NCBI GenBank assembly: GCA_040905285.1
Contig: JBBDRV010000226.1
Span: forward strand, 1-16,450
Reading direction: 5' to 3'
Length of the DNA: 16,450 nucleotides
From: JBBDRV01 sp040905285
GTDB taxonomy: Bacteria; Bacteroidota; Rhodothermia; Balneolales; Balneolaceae
Positions within the stretch are counted from its first letter, which is position 1, and each line of letters starts with the position of its first letter. This document shows, in pieces, positions 1 through 8,515 of the stretch. A model generated the notes under the pieces. It was not told where the DNA came from, made no database searches, and saw only the letters and a program-made list of their open reading frames with translations. The position numbers and the translations under genes were made by a program.

Positions 1-2
1 TT

Positions 3-194
3 AATCAAGATAATGAACTCGAAATAGTATATCATCCCGAGCCTGTTATTTCCAAAGCCCCTCATATAAAATTTCCGCATGACTGGTGCGAACAGCAGAT
101 GATCCGGTCACTATCAATTGAAAAAATCATTACCTTGCATGTTTGCAATCATTTCGGATTGTTTCGAGCCCTAAATGAGACGCTGACTATGTAA
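3..194 (+). CDS. C-terminal part of an unidentified protein (cut by the window start)
   Basis: An open frame enters from the left edge and runs 63 codons to a TAA at 192-194, 67 nt before leuS. The visible residues look protein-like: the start of the fragment is acidic, followed by a PHIKFPHDWCEQQMI stretch and then a hydrophobic segment with ITLHVCNHFGLF. There is no signal peptide or membrane segment in what is visible, and I do not recognise a family. It lies on the same strand as leuS, but the 67-nt gap leaves room for a separate promoter. That it is coding is an inference from the absence of stops and the plausible composition. It could be a chance open frame, since only 192 bases are visible. 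Confidence 0.5.
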   Translation, partial: NQDNELEIVYHPEPVISKAPHIKFPHDWCEQQMIRSLSIEKIITLHVCNHFGLFRALNETLTM

Positions 195-261
195 ACCGGT
201 TAAAACAGGCTGAATCATGTACTCCGGAAAGCCGGTTAATTAATAAACTGACGAAATTTTT

Positions 262-2847
262 ATGTACGAATACAATCCGTCCGCTATTGAAAATAAATGG
301 CAGACTTACTGGCTCAACAGGAAAACATTTAAAACATCTGACGAACAGGAAGGGCCAAAATACTATGTACTCGATATGTTTCCCTATCCGAGTGGTTCCG
401 GTCTGCATGTAGGACATCCGGAAGGGTATACGGCTACGGATATACTTGCCAGATATAAAAGGATGAACGGATACAACGTATTACACCCAATCGGCTGGGA
501 TGCTTTTGGTCTGCCTGCGGAACAGTACGCAATCAAGACGGGAACTCATCCGCGGGCCACTACGGAAAAAAATATAAAACGTTTCCGGGAACAGCTGCAG
601 ATGCTTGGTTTTTCCTATGACTGGGACCGTGAAGTGAATACCACAGACCCCGATTACTACCGGTGGACACAGTGGATTTTCCTGAAACTTTATGAAAGAG
701 GATTGGCTTATCAGGATGAAGTACCTGTAAACTGGTGTCCTGAACTGGGTACAGTGCTGGCAAATGAAGAGGTGATTGACGGAAAAAGCGAGGTCGGGGG
801 GTTTCCTGTTGTTCGCAAGCCCATGCGACAGTGGATGCTCAGGATAACAGACTATGCAGAAAAACTGTTAGACGGCCTTGACGGGCTGGACTGGCCGCAA
901 TCAACCAAGGAAATGCAGAGAAACTGGATTGGCCGGTCAATAGGTGCTGAAATTGATTTTCCCGTGGAGAAATCCGATGCCGGAATCCGGGTATTTACGA
1001 CCCGACCGGATACTCTTTTCGGAACAACCTATATGGTGCTGGCCCCGGAACACCACCTGGTCGACAGCCTGACCACTGAGGGACAGCGATCTATTGTTGA
1101 AAGGTACAGAGAGCAGGCGTCGATGAAATCGGACATCGAAAGACAGGAGCTTTCCAAGGACAAGACAGGTGTATTTACCGGTTCTTACGCCGTAAATCCG
1201 GCAAACAAAAAAGCTGTACCTGTTTGGGTGGCGGATTATGTGCTTGCACACTATGGAACCGGAGCTATTATGGCGGTTCCCGGTCAGGATGAAAGAGATT
1301 GGGAATTTGCTGAAAAGTACGATCTGCCAATTGTCAGAACGGTTGAAACACCTGACAACTTTGAAGGCAAGGCTTATACCGGGGATGGCGTGACCATCAA
1401 CAGTGGGTTCCTGAATGGATTGAATGTAGAAGAGGCCAAGCATAAGATGATCGGCTGGCTGGAAAAAGAGGGTTTTGGAAATAAAAGCGTAAATTACAAG
1501 CTTCGGGACTGGCTTTTTTCAAGACAGCGATACTGGGGAGAGCCTTTTCCTGTGATTCACGTGGATGGAGAGCCCAAGCCTCTCAATGAAAATGAACTTC
1601 CGGTGATATTGCCTGAAATTGATGAGTTTCAACCAACGAGTGGCGGTGAGCCGCCTCTGGCCCGTGCCAAAGACTGGTTGAACACCACGGATCCTGAAAC
1701 AGGCCGGACGGCCATTCGTGAGACCAATACCATGCCGCAGTGGGCCGGTTCCTGCTGGTATTACCTGCGGTATATCAGTCCTGAATTCAAGAACGGCCCT
1801 GTCGATCAGGAAAAAGAGAATTACTGGATGCCTGTCGATCTCTACGTAGGCGGATCAGAGCATTCTGTTCTCCATCTCCTGTATGCCCGGTTCTGGCACA
1901 AGGTGTTATATGACTGCGGAGTGGTCTCTACAAGTGAGCCATTCAAAAAACTGGTTCACCAGGGGATGATTCTTGGCGAAATGGAATACACCGCCTTCAG
2001 GGAGAACGGTGCATATGTACGGCCGGATTCGGTTGAAAAATCGGACAGGGCTGAAACTCTGAGCCTTCCGGACAGGGATGTTGAAAAACGGGGAGAAAAA
2101 TTTGTCGTCAGGGGGACGGATATCGAAGTGGAAGCCAGGGCCTATAAAATGTCCAAGTCCCGCGGTAATGTCATCAATCCCGACGACGTAGTGGCTCGGT
2201 ATGGGGCTGACTCGCTTCGTCTTTACGAGATGTTTATGGGTCCACTTGAACAGGTTAAACCCTGGAGCACCAAAGGGGTGGAGGGTGTTCACCGATTCCT
2301 GAACCGTGTATGGCGTCTCGTTTTTGATGAGGAAACCGGTAAATTGAGGCAGGAAATCACGGAGGAAACACCTGACCGCGGACAATTGAAAGTACTTCAT
2401 GAAGCTATCCGCAAGGTTACAGAAGATCTGGAGGAAATGCGTTTCAATACGGCCATTTCTGCGCTGATGATCTTTGTAAATGAAGCCAATCAATGGAAAT
2501 CACTTCCGCTGGGTATTCTCAAACCTTTCATCCTGATCCTGTCTCCGTTTGCGCCTCATCTGTGCGAAGAGATATGGGAGACGCTCGGCAGCAAGAACTC
2601 GCTTGCATATGAAGACTGGCCGGAAGCTGAAGAGGAATTTCTTGCTTCCGAGACGGTCATGTATCCGGTTCAGATTAATGGAAAAGTGAGGGGGGAAGTT
2701 CATCTGCCTGTTGACAAAGCGGAGGAAAAAGACCATGTGCTGGCAGAAGCTAAAAAAGAAAAGAATGTCCGGCGTTACCTGGAGGGGACAAAAATAGTGA
2801 AGGAAATTTTTGTCCCGGGGCGGATCGTTAATTTCGTTGTCCGGTAA
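262..2847 (+). CDS. leuS: Leucyl-tRNA synthetase
   Basis: Class I aminoacyl-tRNA synthetase that charges tRNA-Leu with leucine in the cytoplasm. At 861 residues it matches the bacterial family (about 860 in E. coli). The HIGH motif is HVGH at residues 49-52 and the KMSKS loop is intact at 629-633. The CP1 editing domain is present: the threonine-rich TTRPDTLFG motif lies at 246-254, and the conserved editing aspartate is D346 in [15 protein letters not shown]. The position before the first Asp of that motif is Gln342, where E. coli has His. A leucine-specific insert precedes KMSKS (about 585-628). The anticodon-binding helical domain follows, then the small C-terminal domain (about 800-861, containing [11 protein letters not shown] and ending IVNFVVR). 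The ATG at 262 has no Shine-Dalgarno sequence, but the N-terminus aligns with the family. It converges on gltA with 91 bases between the stop codons. Confidence 0.98.
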   Translation: MYEYNPSAIENKWQTYWLNRKTFKTSDEQEGPKYYVLDMFPYPSGSGLHVGHPEGYTATDILARYKRMNGYNVLHPIGWDAFGLPAEQYAIKTGTHPRATTEKNIKRFREQLQMLGFSYDWDREVNTTDPDYYRWTQWIFLKLYERGLAYQDEVPVNWCPELGTVLANEEVIDGKSEVGGFPVVRKPMRQWMLRITDYAEKLLDGLDGLDWPQSTKEMQRNWIGRSIGAEIDFPVEKSDAGIRVFTTRPDTLFGTTYMVLAPEHHLVDSLTTEGQRSIVERYREQASMKSDIERQELSKDKTGVFTGSYAVNPANKKAVPVWVADYVLAHYGTGAIMAVPGQDERDWEFAEKYDLPIVRTVETPDNFEGKAYTGDGVTINSGFLNGLNVEEAKHKMIGWLEKEGFGNKSVNYKLRDWLFSRQRYWGEPFPVIHVDGEPKPLNENELPVILPEIDEFQPTSGGEPPLARAKDWLNTTDPETGRTAIRETNTMPQWAGSCWYYLRYISPEFKNGPVDQEKENYWMPVDLYVGGSEHSVLHLLYARFWHKVLYDCGVVSTSEPFKKLVHQGMILGEMEYTAFRENGAYVRPDSVEKSDRAETLSLPDRDVEKRGEKFVVRGTDIEVEARAYKMSKSRGNVINPDDVVARYGADSLRLYEMFMGPLEQVKPWSTKGVEGVHRFLNRVWRLVFDEETGKLRQEITEETPDRGQLKVLHEAIRKVTEDLEEMRFNTAISALMIFVNEANQWKSLPLGILKPFILILSPFAPHLCEEIWETLGSKNSLAYEDWPEAEEEFLASETVMYPVQINGKVRGEVHLPVDKAEEKDHVLAEAKKEKNVRRYLEGTKIVKEIFVPGRIVNFVVR

Positions 2848-2938
2848 GATACCTTCTTGCCCTTGACGACACTCATTACCACTCCTTGTCAGCACTGGTG
2901 TAAACCACGGCGTTCCTGAAGTGGGACTGTGGAAGCTG

Positions 2939-4108
2939 TTACCTCTTTTCCACCGGAATCCAGTCAAGATTCTTTTCACCGATATAAAGCGCCCTCGGAC
3001 GAACCAGTCTGTTGTTGGCTGCCTGTTCAAGAAAATGGGCAGTCCAGCCGGAGACGCGACTCATTGAAAAAATGCAGGTATATAGGTCGGGTTGAATGCC
3101 AATGGAGTAATATACGGTTGCTGAGAAGAAGTCGACATTCGGATCGATATTCTTTTCTTCTTTCATCGTCTTGAGTATGGACTCTGACCATTCGTTCAAA
3201 GTCTGGTGCCCGGTCTCTTCGGAAAGCGCTTTTGACATTTTCCGGAGATGGAATGCGCGCGGATCAAAGGTTTTGTAGACCCTGTGCCCGAAGCCCATAA
3301 TCTTCTCTTTCTTCGCCAGCTTGTCTTTGGTGAAGGCGACCGGATCAGCATTGTCTCCCTGACGGTCAAGATCCAGAAGCAAATTCATCACAGCTGTGTT
3401 GGCACCTCCGTGCAACGGGCCTTTCAAAGCTCCGATAGCTCCGGTAGCGGCAGAATAGATATCGGACTGGGTCGAGCAGATGGACCGGCAGGTGAATGTT
3501 GAGGCATTCATTCCGTGTTCGGCATGCAGTATCAGGCACAGATCCATAATCCTTTCTGCCTGCTCCCCCGGTTCCCGGTCATTGAGCATGTACAGAAAAT
3601 TATAAGCGGTACTGCCTTCATTCAGGGGAGGAATGATCTTTTCCCCCTTTCTGACTCTGTCGAAAGCGGCAATAATGGTAGGCATTTGTGCGGTCATTGC
3701 GATTGCCTGATTCTGGTTATCCGCTACGGGATCTCCCGTTGATTCCGGTGCGAAGTCAGCCAGCATGGAGGTAGCCGTTCTCAGCACGGCCATCGGTTCC
3801 GCCTCGCTGCTGGTATTCTGTATATAATCCAGAACCGGCTGAGGTATATTCCGCTCGCCGATCATCTTCTTTTTTAGCTGTTTCAGCTCATTCCCGTCGG
3901 GCAGTCTGTCATTCCAGAGAAGAAAACACACTTCTTCAAAAGTCGCATTGTTGGCAAGGGTATCTATATTGTATCCGGAATAAATCAACTCTCCCTTTTG
4001 TCCGTCAATGAAACTTTTTGTAGTGGAAAATGCTACAATTCCTTCCAAACCGCGGTTGATATAAGGATATTCGTTCGTATCAATGTCTTGAATCTTCTGC
4101 TTGGCCAT
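2939..4108 (-). CDS. gltA: Citrate synthase (short, dimeric bacterial type)
   Basis: Condenses acetyl-CoA with oxaloacetate to citrate, the entry step of the TCA cycle, in the cytoplasm. The 389 residues match the short citrate synthases (about 370-390). It lacks the extra N-terminal region of the 427-residue NADH-regulated E. coli enzyme. By alignment to the pig enzyme, the catalytic residues are His233 in PLHGGAN, His275 in GFGHRVYKTFDPR and Asp326 in VDFFSA; oxaloacetate-binding His198 lies in ILHAEHGMNAST. The C-terminal arginine-containing segment SRVSGWTAHFLEQ is present. 2-Methylcitrate synthases share these motifs, but no prpB, prpD or other propionate gene is nearby, so citrate synthase is preferred. 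The ATG at 4108 has no Shine-Dalgarno sequence. It is preceded by a 27-codon ORF that stops 2 nt upstream, which suggests translational coupling. It lies 240 nt downstream of mazG, so it probably has its own promoter. Confidence 0.96.
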   Translation of the reverse strand: MAKQKIQDIDTNEYPYINRGLEGIVAFSTTKSFIDGQKGELIYSGYNIDTLANNATFEEVCFLLWNDRLPDGNELKQLKKKMIGERNIPQPVLDYIQNTSSEAEPMAVLRTATSMLADFAPESTGDPVADNQNQAIAMTAQMPTIIAAFDRVRKGEKIIPPLNEGSTAYNFLYMLNDREPGEQAERIMDLCLILHAEHGMNASTFTCRSICSTQSDIYSAATGAIGALKGPLHGGANTAVMNLLLDLDRQGDNADPVAFTKDKLAKKEKIMGFGHRVYKTFDPRAFHLRKMSKALSEETGHQTLNEWSESILKTMKEEKNIDPNVDFFSATVYYSIGIQPDLYTCIFSMSRVSGWTAHFLEQAANNRLVRPRALYIGEKNLDWIPVEKR

Positions 4109-4110
4109 TC

Positions 4111-4194
4111 TCAGAGTCGTTTTAGGTTAATAAATGCAGGCAGGATGACAGTCCTGTAAACCGTATCTTCAAAAATAATCGGTTGCTTTTCCAT
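4111..4194 (-). CDS. Candidate 27-aa leader ORF ahead of gltA
   Basis: A short frame starts at ATG 4194 (MEKQPIIFED...) and ends at TGA 4113-4111, two bases before the gltA ATG and in a different frame. It is preceded by AGGAAAAGGAATATAC directly before its ATG, the most Shine-Dalgarno-like sequence I see before any start in the window; the real genes mostly have none. The peptide has 27 residues, is rich in Ile, Leu and Val in its second half, and has a basic end (NLKRL). It does not show a run of one regulatory amino acid as in classical attenuators. The arrangement fits a leader peptide or translational coupling device for gltA. It may also be chance, since frames of this length are common. 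Confidence 0.35.
   Translation of the reverse strand: MEKQPIIFEDTVYRTVILPAFINLKRL
4141..4156 (-). promoter_or_regulatory. Small hairpin in the gltA leader
   Basis: The bases CAGGA/TCCTG form a perfect 5-bp stem with a 6-base loop inside the leader ORF, about 33 nt upstream of the gltA start codon on the minus strand. It could affect coupling or translation of gltA. It is short, so a functional role is only a suggestion. Confidence 0.2.
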
Positions 4195-4348
4195 GTATAT
4201 TCCTTTTCCTGGAACAAAACGGCTGATAAGAGACAGCTTCTTCACTGATCTGCTTGATTTGCAACCGTTTTACAGAATGCCACCAAGGTAATAAAAGCAC
4301 TGTTATTTATGAAGGTAAAATTGATAATGTGAATGAGGCTTAGTCCAT

Positions 4349-5113
4349 TCAACTCTCTCTTTCTTTTGCCTCCTCCCACAGACTGTCCATTTCCTCTATG
4401 GTAGCATCTGTCACAGATCTCTTTTTCTTTTGAAGTTGCTTTTCAATAAACCTGAATCTGTTTTCAAATTTTCTGTTGGTTTTGCGAAGAGAATCCTCCG
4501 CATTCAGTTCCAGCAGCCGGCCTACATTAACCAGAGAAAACAGGAGGTCACCAAATTCGTCCATGCGTGCATTGTGGTCCTGATTGTGAATTGCTTCTTT
4601 CCATTCTTCCAGTTCTTCGTTCAGTTTTGTCCATGCCTGTTCCCAGTCCGGCCAGTCGAAACCCACATTCCCCGCTTTTTCCTGCATCCTCCGGGCCCGG
4701 ATCAGGGCCGGCAGGCGGGGAGGGAGTCCGTCCAGCGTGGATTTCTTCCCTTCCTCCAGTTTTACAGCCTCCCAATTCCCGGCAACCTGCTTTTCTGTCG
4801 CTTTGACCCCGGCGAATACATGCGGATGACGGCGAACCAGTTTTTCCGATACTGCGCCGATCACATTTTCTATTGAAAAAGCAGGTTTTTCTGAGGCAAT
4901 TTGACTGTGGAACACCACGTGAAGTAGCAGGTCACCAAGTTCATTTTTCAAATCCTCAGGATTCTCCCGGTCAATGGCATCGATCACTTCATACGCTTCC
5001 TCAATCAGATGATCCTTGATCGTGTGATGCGTCTGTTTTCTGTCCCATGGACAATTTATCCGGATTTGTTCCACAAGCTTTACAAAATTGTCAAAGTTAC
5101 TACCTGGCTTCAT
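4349..5113 (-). CDS. mazG: Nucleoside triphosphate pyrophosphohydrolase MazG
   Basis: Hydrolyses nucleoside triphosphates, including aberrant ones, to monophosphate and pyrophosphate; it acts in the cytoplasm in nucleotide house-cleaning. The 254 residues match full-length two-domain MazG. The first domain starts with the family signature CPWDRKQTHHTIKDHLIEEAYEVIDAI. Its metal-binding acidic residues are E38, E39 and E42 (EExxE) and E58 and D61 (ELGDLL). A second MazG domain follows from about residue 145 (NVGFDWPDWEQAWTKLNEELEEW), with its own DEFGDLLFSLVN motif. The ATG at 5113 gives a typical N-terminus. The gene is separated by 152 nt from the secreted-protein gene upstream and by 240 nt from gltA downstream, so it may be transcribed alone. 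Confidence 0.95.
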   Translation of the reverse strand: MKPGSNFDNFVKLVEQIRINCPWDRKQTHHTIKDHLIEEAYEVIDAIDRENPEDLKNELGDLLLHVVFHSQIASEKPAFSIENVIGAVSEKLVRRHPHVFAGVKATEKQVAGNWEAVKLEEGKKSTLDGLPPRLPALIRARRMQEKAGNVGFDWPDWEQAWTKLNEELEEWKEAIHNQDHNARMDEFGDLLFSLVNVGRLLELNAEDSLRKTNRKFENRFRFIEKQLQKKKRSVTDATIEEMDSLWEEAKERES

Positions 5114-5144
5114 TTCAATCAGTTGGCATTGTACTTTCCGGCAT

Positions 5145-5163
5145 GTATTCGTGATATGAATAC
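5145..5163. promoter_or_regulatory. Inverted repeat upstream of mazG
   Basis: GTATTC and GAATAC form a perfect 6-bp inverted repeat around a 7-base AT-rich spacer, 32 bases upstream of the mazG start codon. The position and symmetry would suit an operator or a 5' leader hairpin. There is no direct evidence of function. Confidence 0.2.
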
Positions 5164-5197
5164 GTATCGGTGATTTGATGGTGAATATTGAATTAAC

Positions 5198-5218
5198 GGA
5201 AGTTAGTATGAAACTTCC
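5198..5218 (-). terminator. Possible 3' hairpin of the maf-TPR-amidotransferase-like operon
   Basis: GGAAGTT and AACTTCC form a perfect 7-bp stem with a 7-base loop, about 47 nt beyond the stop codon of the minus-strand gene that ends at 5266. The following bases on the minus strand (GTTAATTCAATATT) are AT-rich but not a real T-run. It may be a weak terminator or an mRNA-end-stabilising structure. Confidence 0.3.
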
Positions 5219-5265
5219 AGTGTGCGGGGCCGCGGCCGGGCAGAGTCCGCTGACAGGAAAAACAA

Positions 5266-6534
5266 TCAGGTTTCAAGCTTCTGTTCCTGCGCGGCCGGGA
5301 AAAGGATATTATTCAGGATCAGCCTGTAACCCGGGCTGTTGGTATGCAGACTCAGGTCTGTCGGAGGGTCGTTCACACGGTGGGTATAATCTTCAGGATC
5401 GTGCCCGCCGAAAAATGTAAATGTTCCCTGACCGTAATTGCCGTGCAGGTATTTAACCTGGTCACGGCCGGGTGATTCGCCAAGAATGACTACATGGTTT
5501 TTTACTTTATCCTTTTGAAACGCAGTTGTCTGTCCATAAAAACCCTTGATACTGCTGACATGGTTTTGTGTGAGCATGGCCGGTACAGGATCCCATTTTG
5601 CAGAAAAATCAAAGAGCGTAAAATAGTCCAGACTTTCACTGAGCCGCTCCGGATCCACCTCGATATCGATGTCATCGTGCTGATACAAATGAGGGTCGGT
5701 GTTTACGGAGAAATTTTCAAAAGCCAGTGATCTGGTAAAATCCAGCCGGTCATGTACATTTCTGTCGACAGGATCTCCGTCAAACTGCTCGGGGACGATA
5801 TCGATCTCCTCTGCAGCCAGGGTTATATCCAGAGTATTTGTACCGGAGCACATGGCAAAAAGAAAGCCTCCCGCCCCGACATAACTCCGGATCTCCTGAC
5901 TCACAGCCAGTTTCAGGTCACTGACCTTGTCAAAATTCAGTTCTGAAGCCAGGGATTCCAGACTATTAACCCTGGTAATATACCAGGGCATATTTCTGTA
6001 TGACGCCCAGAATTTACCGTACTGACCGGAAAAATCTTCATGGTGCAGATGGAGCCAGTCATAATTTTCAAGTTCTCCACCAAGAACCTCTTCATCATAG
6101 ATGCGGTCATAGGAAACTTCTGCGTAGTCCAGTGCCAGAGTTACAGCGTCATCCCAGGGCAGAGCTTTTGGGGGAGTGTAAACCGCGATTGAAGGGGATT
6201 TTTCCAGGCTGACAGCAGCCATATTTGTCCCCGCCTGTTCCACTTCCTGAACAATTTGTGCAGCTTCTGTTTCGCTGATCAATTCAACGGCAACATCGCG
6301 TATACGACTTTTCCTCACGATCCCGTTCGTGTTGGATGTCAGAAAACTGCCACCCTGGTAGTTGAGAAGCCACTGTCCCGTTTCCCCGTCTTCAAGATGG
6401 TTGAATATTATTCCGTATGCCTTTAGATGATTCGTCTGGGAAGCATCCATTGGAATCAGCACACGCTGCTGTGCAACAACTGTAAGTGGGAAGCAGAGAA
6501 TAAAAATTATAAGTACCGTGTTTCTTTTTTTCAT
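5266..6534 (-). CDS. Secreted class I amidotransferase-like protein of the family often labelled 'asparagine synthetase B'
   Basis: Unknown biochemical role. I recognise this as the roughly 420-residue Bacteroidota family whose members start RLLIPMDxxQxNHLKAYG after a signal peptide and are usually named asparagine synthetase B in databases. The name does not fit: after the signal peptide (residues 1-21, cleavage near VVA|QQ) there is neither an N-terminal catalytic Cys2 domain nor an ATP-pyrophosphatase domain. Instead, residues from about 115 (SIAVYTPPKALPWDDAVTLA) read like a class I glutamine-amidotransferase fold. Cys229 lies in a nucleophile-elbow-like stretch, GGFLFAMCSGT, and His378 with nearby acids lies in FFGGHDPED. 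The invariant-looking HLHHEDFSGQYGKFWASYRN lies between. The start at 6534 (MKKRN...) is preferred to the ATG at 6591, because it begins the signal peptide and lies 4 nt after the TPR gene stop; the longer version would overlap that gene. Confidence 0.8.
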   Translation of the reverse strand: MKKRNTVLIIFILCFPLTVVAQQRVLIPMDASQTNHLKAYGIIFNHLEDGETGQWLLNYQGGSFLTSNTNGIVRKSRIRDVAVELISETEAAQIVQEVEQAGTNMAAVSLEKSPSIAVYTPPKALPWDDAVTLALDYAEVSYDRIYDEEVLGGELENYDWLHLHHEDFSGQYGKFWASYRNMPWYITRVNSLESLASELNFDKVSDLKLAVSQEIRSYVGAGGFLFAMCSGTNTLDITLAAEEIDIVPEQFDGDPVDRNVHDRLDFTRSLAFENFSVNTDPHLYQHDDIDIEVDPERLSESLDYFTLFDFSAKWDPVPAMLTQNHVSSIKGFYGQTTAFQKDKVKNHVVILGESPGRDQVKYLHGNYGQGTFTFFGGHDPEDYTHRVNDPPTDLSLHTNSPGYRLILNNILFPAAQEQKLET

Positions 6535-6538
6535 AAAG

Positions 6539-8503
6539 TCAGGAACTGGGCTGAGTAAGATCTTGAAGTTGCTTCCTTGCATACGGCGCATAAAATCCCC
6601 TGGGAAATTCGAGGATAATTTTTTCGTACAGTTCTTCTACATCGGCGACGGAGACAGGCCAGTCCGTGTTGTCCAGTTGTGCAGAATTCAGGATGGAATC
6701 ACCTCCCGGGTTTTCCATAAGGGTATTTTCATCTGAAAAAATGCCGGATAACCGCTGGTGCCCCCCTGCATCCACGATTATTTTTGCCATGGCGGCCTGT
6801 TCCCACAGGAGCCTCTCCCGAAGTGGTGAATGCTCCGTCTCCCGGTTAAAATGATCAATCAGTGGATAAAGGACAGAAGCGTGCCGGATGCCTGACCTGG
6901 ATGAAATCTGTACAAGCGTATTGGCGGAAAGTGAATTGCCGGGGTTTTCCAGCACCGGACGGGCGGCTTTGACAGCCTCCCGGATGCTGCCGCTGTATAG
7001 TTCCTCAATAACACGGGCATAGTCTCTCAGCAGGTTGCCTGAGGTATCAGCCCGGGTGCCCTTTTGAATCCACATCCGGAGTTTCAGCCCATCATTGGCA
7101 AAATAGGAACCATTCCTTCTTTCAAGTTCTCCAAGCTGCAGAAGGGCAAATTCAAAATCACCGGAAAAAAAATCAGTCAGGCTTAGAAAATACCGGGATT
7201 TTTCAGCTGGAAGAGCTTCCCCGGCTTCCCGGTTTGCACGTGTAAACGCTTGGCGGGCCTCTGAGTAGGATCGGTTGAACAGGTGTAGCCGGCCCTGAAG
7301 ATAGAGCAGGTTCGCATGGGGTTCTCCGTTATTCTGTTCTGTCAGAAGATCGATCCAGCGATTCGCTTTCTCACTGTCGTAAAATATATCCAGGGATATT
7401 TCGGCCAGTCGGACCATTACCCGCCCGCGCTGTTCGTATTCCGGTGCCTCATTAAGCAGACCGGCAGCTGTCTGATAGGATTTTCGATAAAGCTCTTCCC
7501 TTTTTTGCAGGTCATCCAGATTATGATTTTCAAGGTAATCTGCCCATAAGCGGTATATTCGTGATTGATTGTCTATTGAACGATAGCGCAATACCCGGTC
7601 AGCGGACTCGGAATAGTACCGGTACGCATCCGCGGCCAGTTTATACTCATTGTTTTCAGCTAACGGTTCGGCAAGTGAATAGAGTGAGTATCTTGTTGAT
7701 TCTGTCCGGGACTCATACTGTCTGGCAGCACTGAAGGCCCGCTGGAATTGCCCGGTTTCTATTAACAGCCATGTGTAGAGCTGATGCAATTCATGATAAG
7801 CCTCATGGGATGTGTCCAGATCCGTCAAATGATCTTCAAATTCCATCGCGGCAGTTTCAAACAGGTCTTTGTCCTGCATGCGCATCAGACGTTGCTGTAC
7901 GAAATTGATCTGCCCCGGATTTTCCCTGACTAGACGGAAATATTCGCTGACTGCCTCTTCGAAATTGCCTGACTGCATATGTGCATTGGCAATTTCATTT
8001 ATAAAAAGTGTGCTGTCGCCGAAGTTAGACCGGGCTTCAAGATACAGCTCAGCGGCCAGCCGGTACTCCCTGCGGTTCAACAGGGCATTTCCCGCCTGGA
8101 AGTAAATTTGCATGTTATTCTGATTCTTCTCCACGACACTCCGAAGGAGATCTGTTGCCGCTTCTCTGTCACCTTTCATATGAACTATTTCAGCTTTACG
8201 TATCAACAGATGATCAGTGTTGTCACCCCGCTGGATCTGGCGGTCAATATACCTAACCGCATCCTCATAGTCCTCCAGGTAGACCAGGCCATCCAGAAGT
8301 CTGTCCAGAAAGATATTGGCATCGGGATTCTCCTCATGAAGCCGTTGCAGTATAACCACAGCCTCTTCGTAATTCTGCTGCTGGATCATCCGGTTAGCTG
8401 TCTGGAACTCGGAATCCTGTGCCTCCAGACTAACCGGCAGAAAAAAGGCGGACAGGGCAAAAAATGCAAAACCGTACTTAAAAAATATGAACTTGCTGGT
8501 CAT
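6539..8503 (-). CDS. Secreted tetratricopeptide-repeat protein
   Basis: A 654-residue protein with a signal peptide (hydrophobic core about residues 10-25, cleavage near LEA|QD at 28) and no later membrane segment, so probably periplasmic. TPR-like helix pairs fill much of it. They are clearest at about 30-220 (NYEEAVVILQRLHEENP, DYEDAVRYIDRQI, EYRLAAELYLEA, NFEEAVSEYFRLVRENP) and in weaker form around 380-470. The C-terminal piece, YEKIILEFPRGFYAPYARKQL, resembles the last repeat of TolA/YbgF-type scaffolds. TPR arrays bind other proteins; the partner is not evident. The gene starts 12 nt after maf and ends 4 nt before the amidotransferase-like gene, so the three are probably one operon, and the two exported products may act together. 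I do not recognise a named family. Confidence 0.85.
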   Translation of the reverse strand: MTSKFIFFKYGFAFFALSAFFLPVSLEAQDSEFQTANRMIQQQNYEEAVVILQRLHEENPDANIFLDRLLDGLVYLEDYEDAVRYIDRQIQRGDNTDHLLIRKAEIVHMKGDREAATDLLRSVVEKNQNNMQIYFQAGNALLNRREYRLAAELYLEARSNFGDSTLFINEIANAHMQSGNFEEAVSEYFRLVRENPGQINFVQQRLMRMQDKDLFETAAMEFEDHLTDLDTSHEAYHELHQLYTWLLIETGQFQRAFSAARQYESRTESTRYSLYSLAEPLAENNEYKLAADAYRYYSESADRVLRYRSIDNQSRIYRLWADYLENHNLDDLQKREELYRKSYQTAAGLLNEAPEYEQRGRVMVRLAEISLDIFYDSEKANRWIDLLTEQNNGEPHANLLYLQGRLHLFNRSYSEARQAFTRANREAGEALPAEKSRYFLSLTDFFSGDFEFALLQLGELERRNGSYFANDGLKLRMWIQKGTRADTSGNLLRDYARVIEELYSGSIREAVKAARPVLENPGNSLSANTLVQISSRSGIRHASVLYPLIDHFNRETEHSPLRERLLWEQAAMAKIIVDAGGHQRLSGIFSDENTLMENPGGDSILNSAQLDNTDWPVSVADVEELYEKIILEFPRGFYAPYARKQLQDLTQPSS

Positions 8504-8515
8504 GTGAGAAGTCTG

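Noticed and set aside
196..239. Direct repeat CCGGTTAA (196-203 and 232-239) ahead of leuS
   Set aside because: Eight bases twice in a short AT-rich gap is weak evidence; there is no symmetry or known regulator site.
1906..2493. A 195-codon open frame on the minus strand inside leuS
   Set aside because: It is antisense to highly conserved LeuRS sequence including KMSKS, and shows no protein-like features.
2848..2938. A shared terminator between convergent leuS and gltA
   Set aside because: Only 4-bp complementarities (TGGT/ACCA, CCAC/GTGG) occur and no T-run on either strand, so no terminator can be called.
6535..6591. A longer N-terminus for the amidotransferase-like gene, from the ATG at 6591
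   Set aside because: It would overlap the end of the TPR gene by about 50 bases and put 19 residues before a normal signal peptide; the ATG at 6534 fits better.
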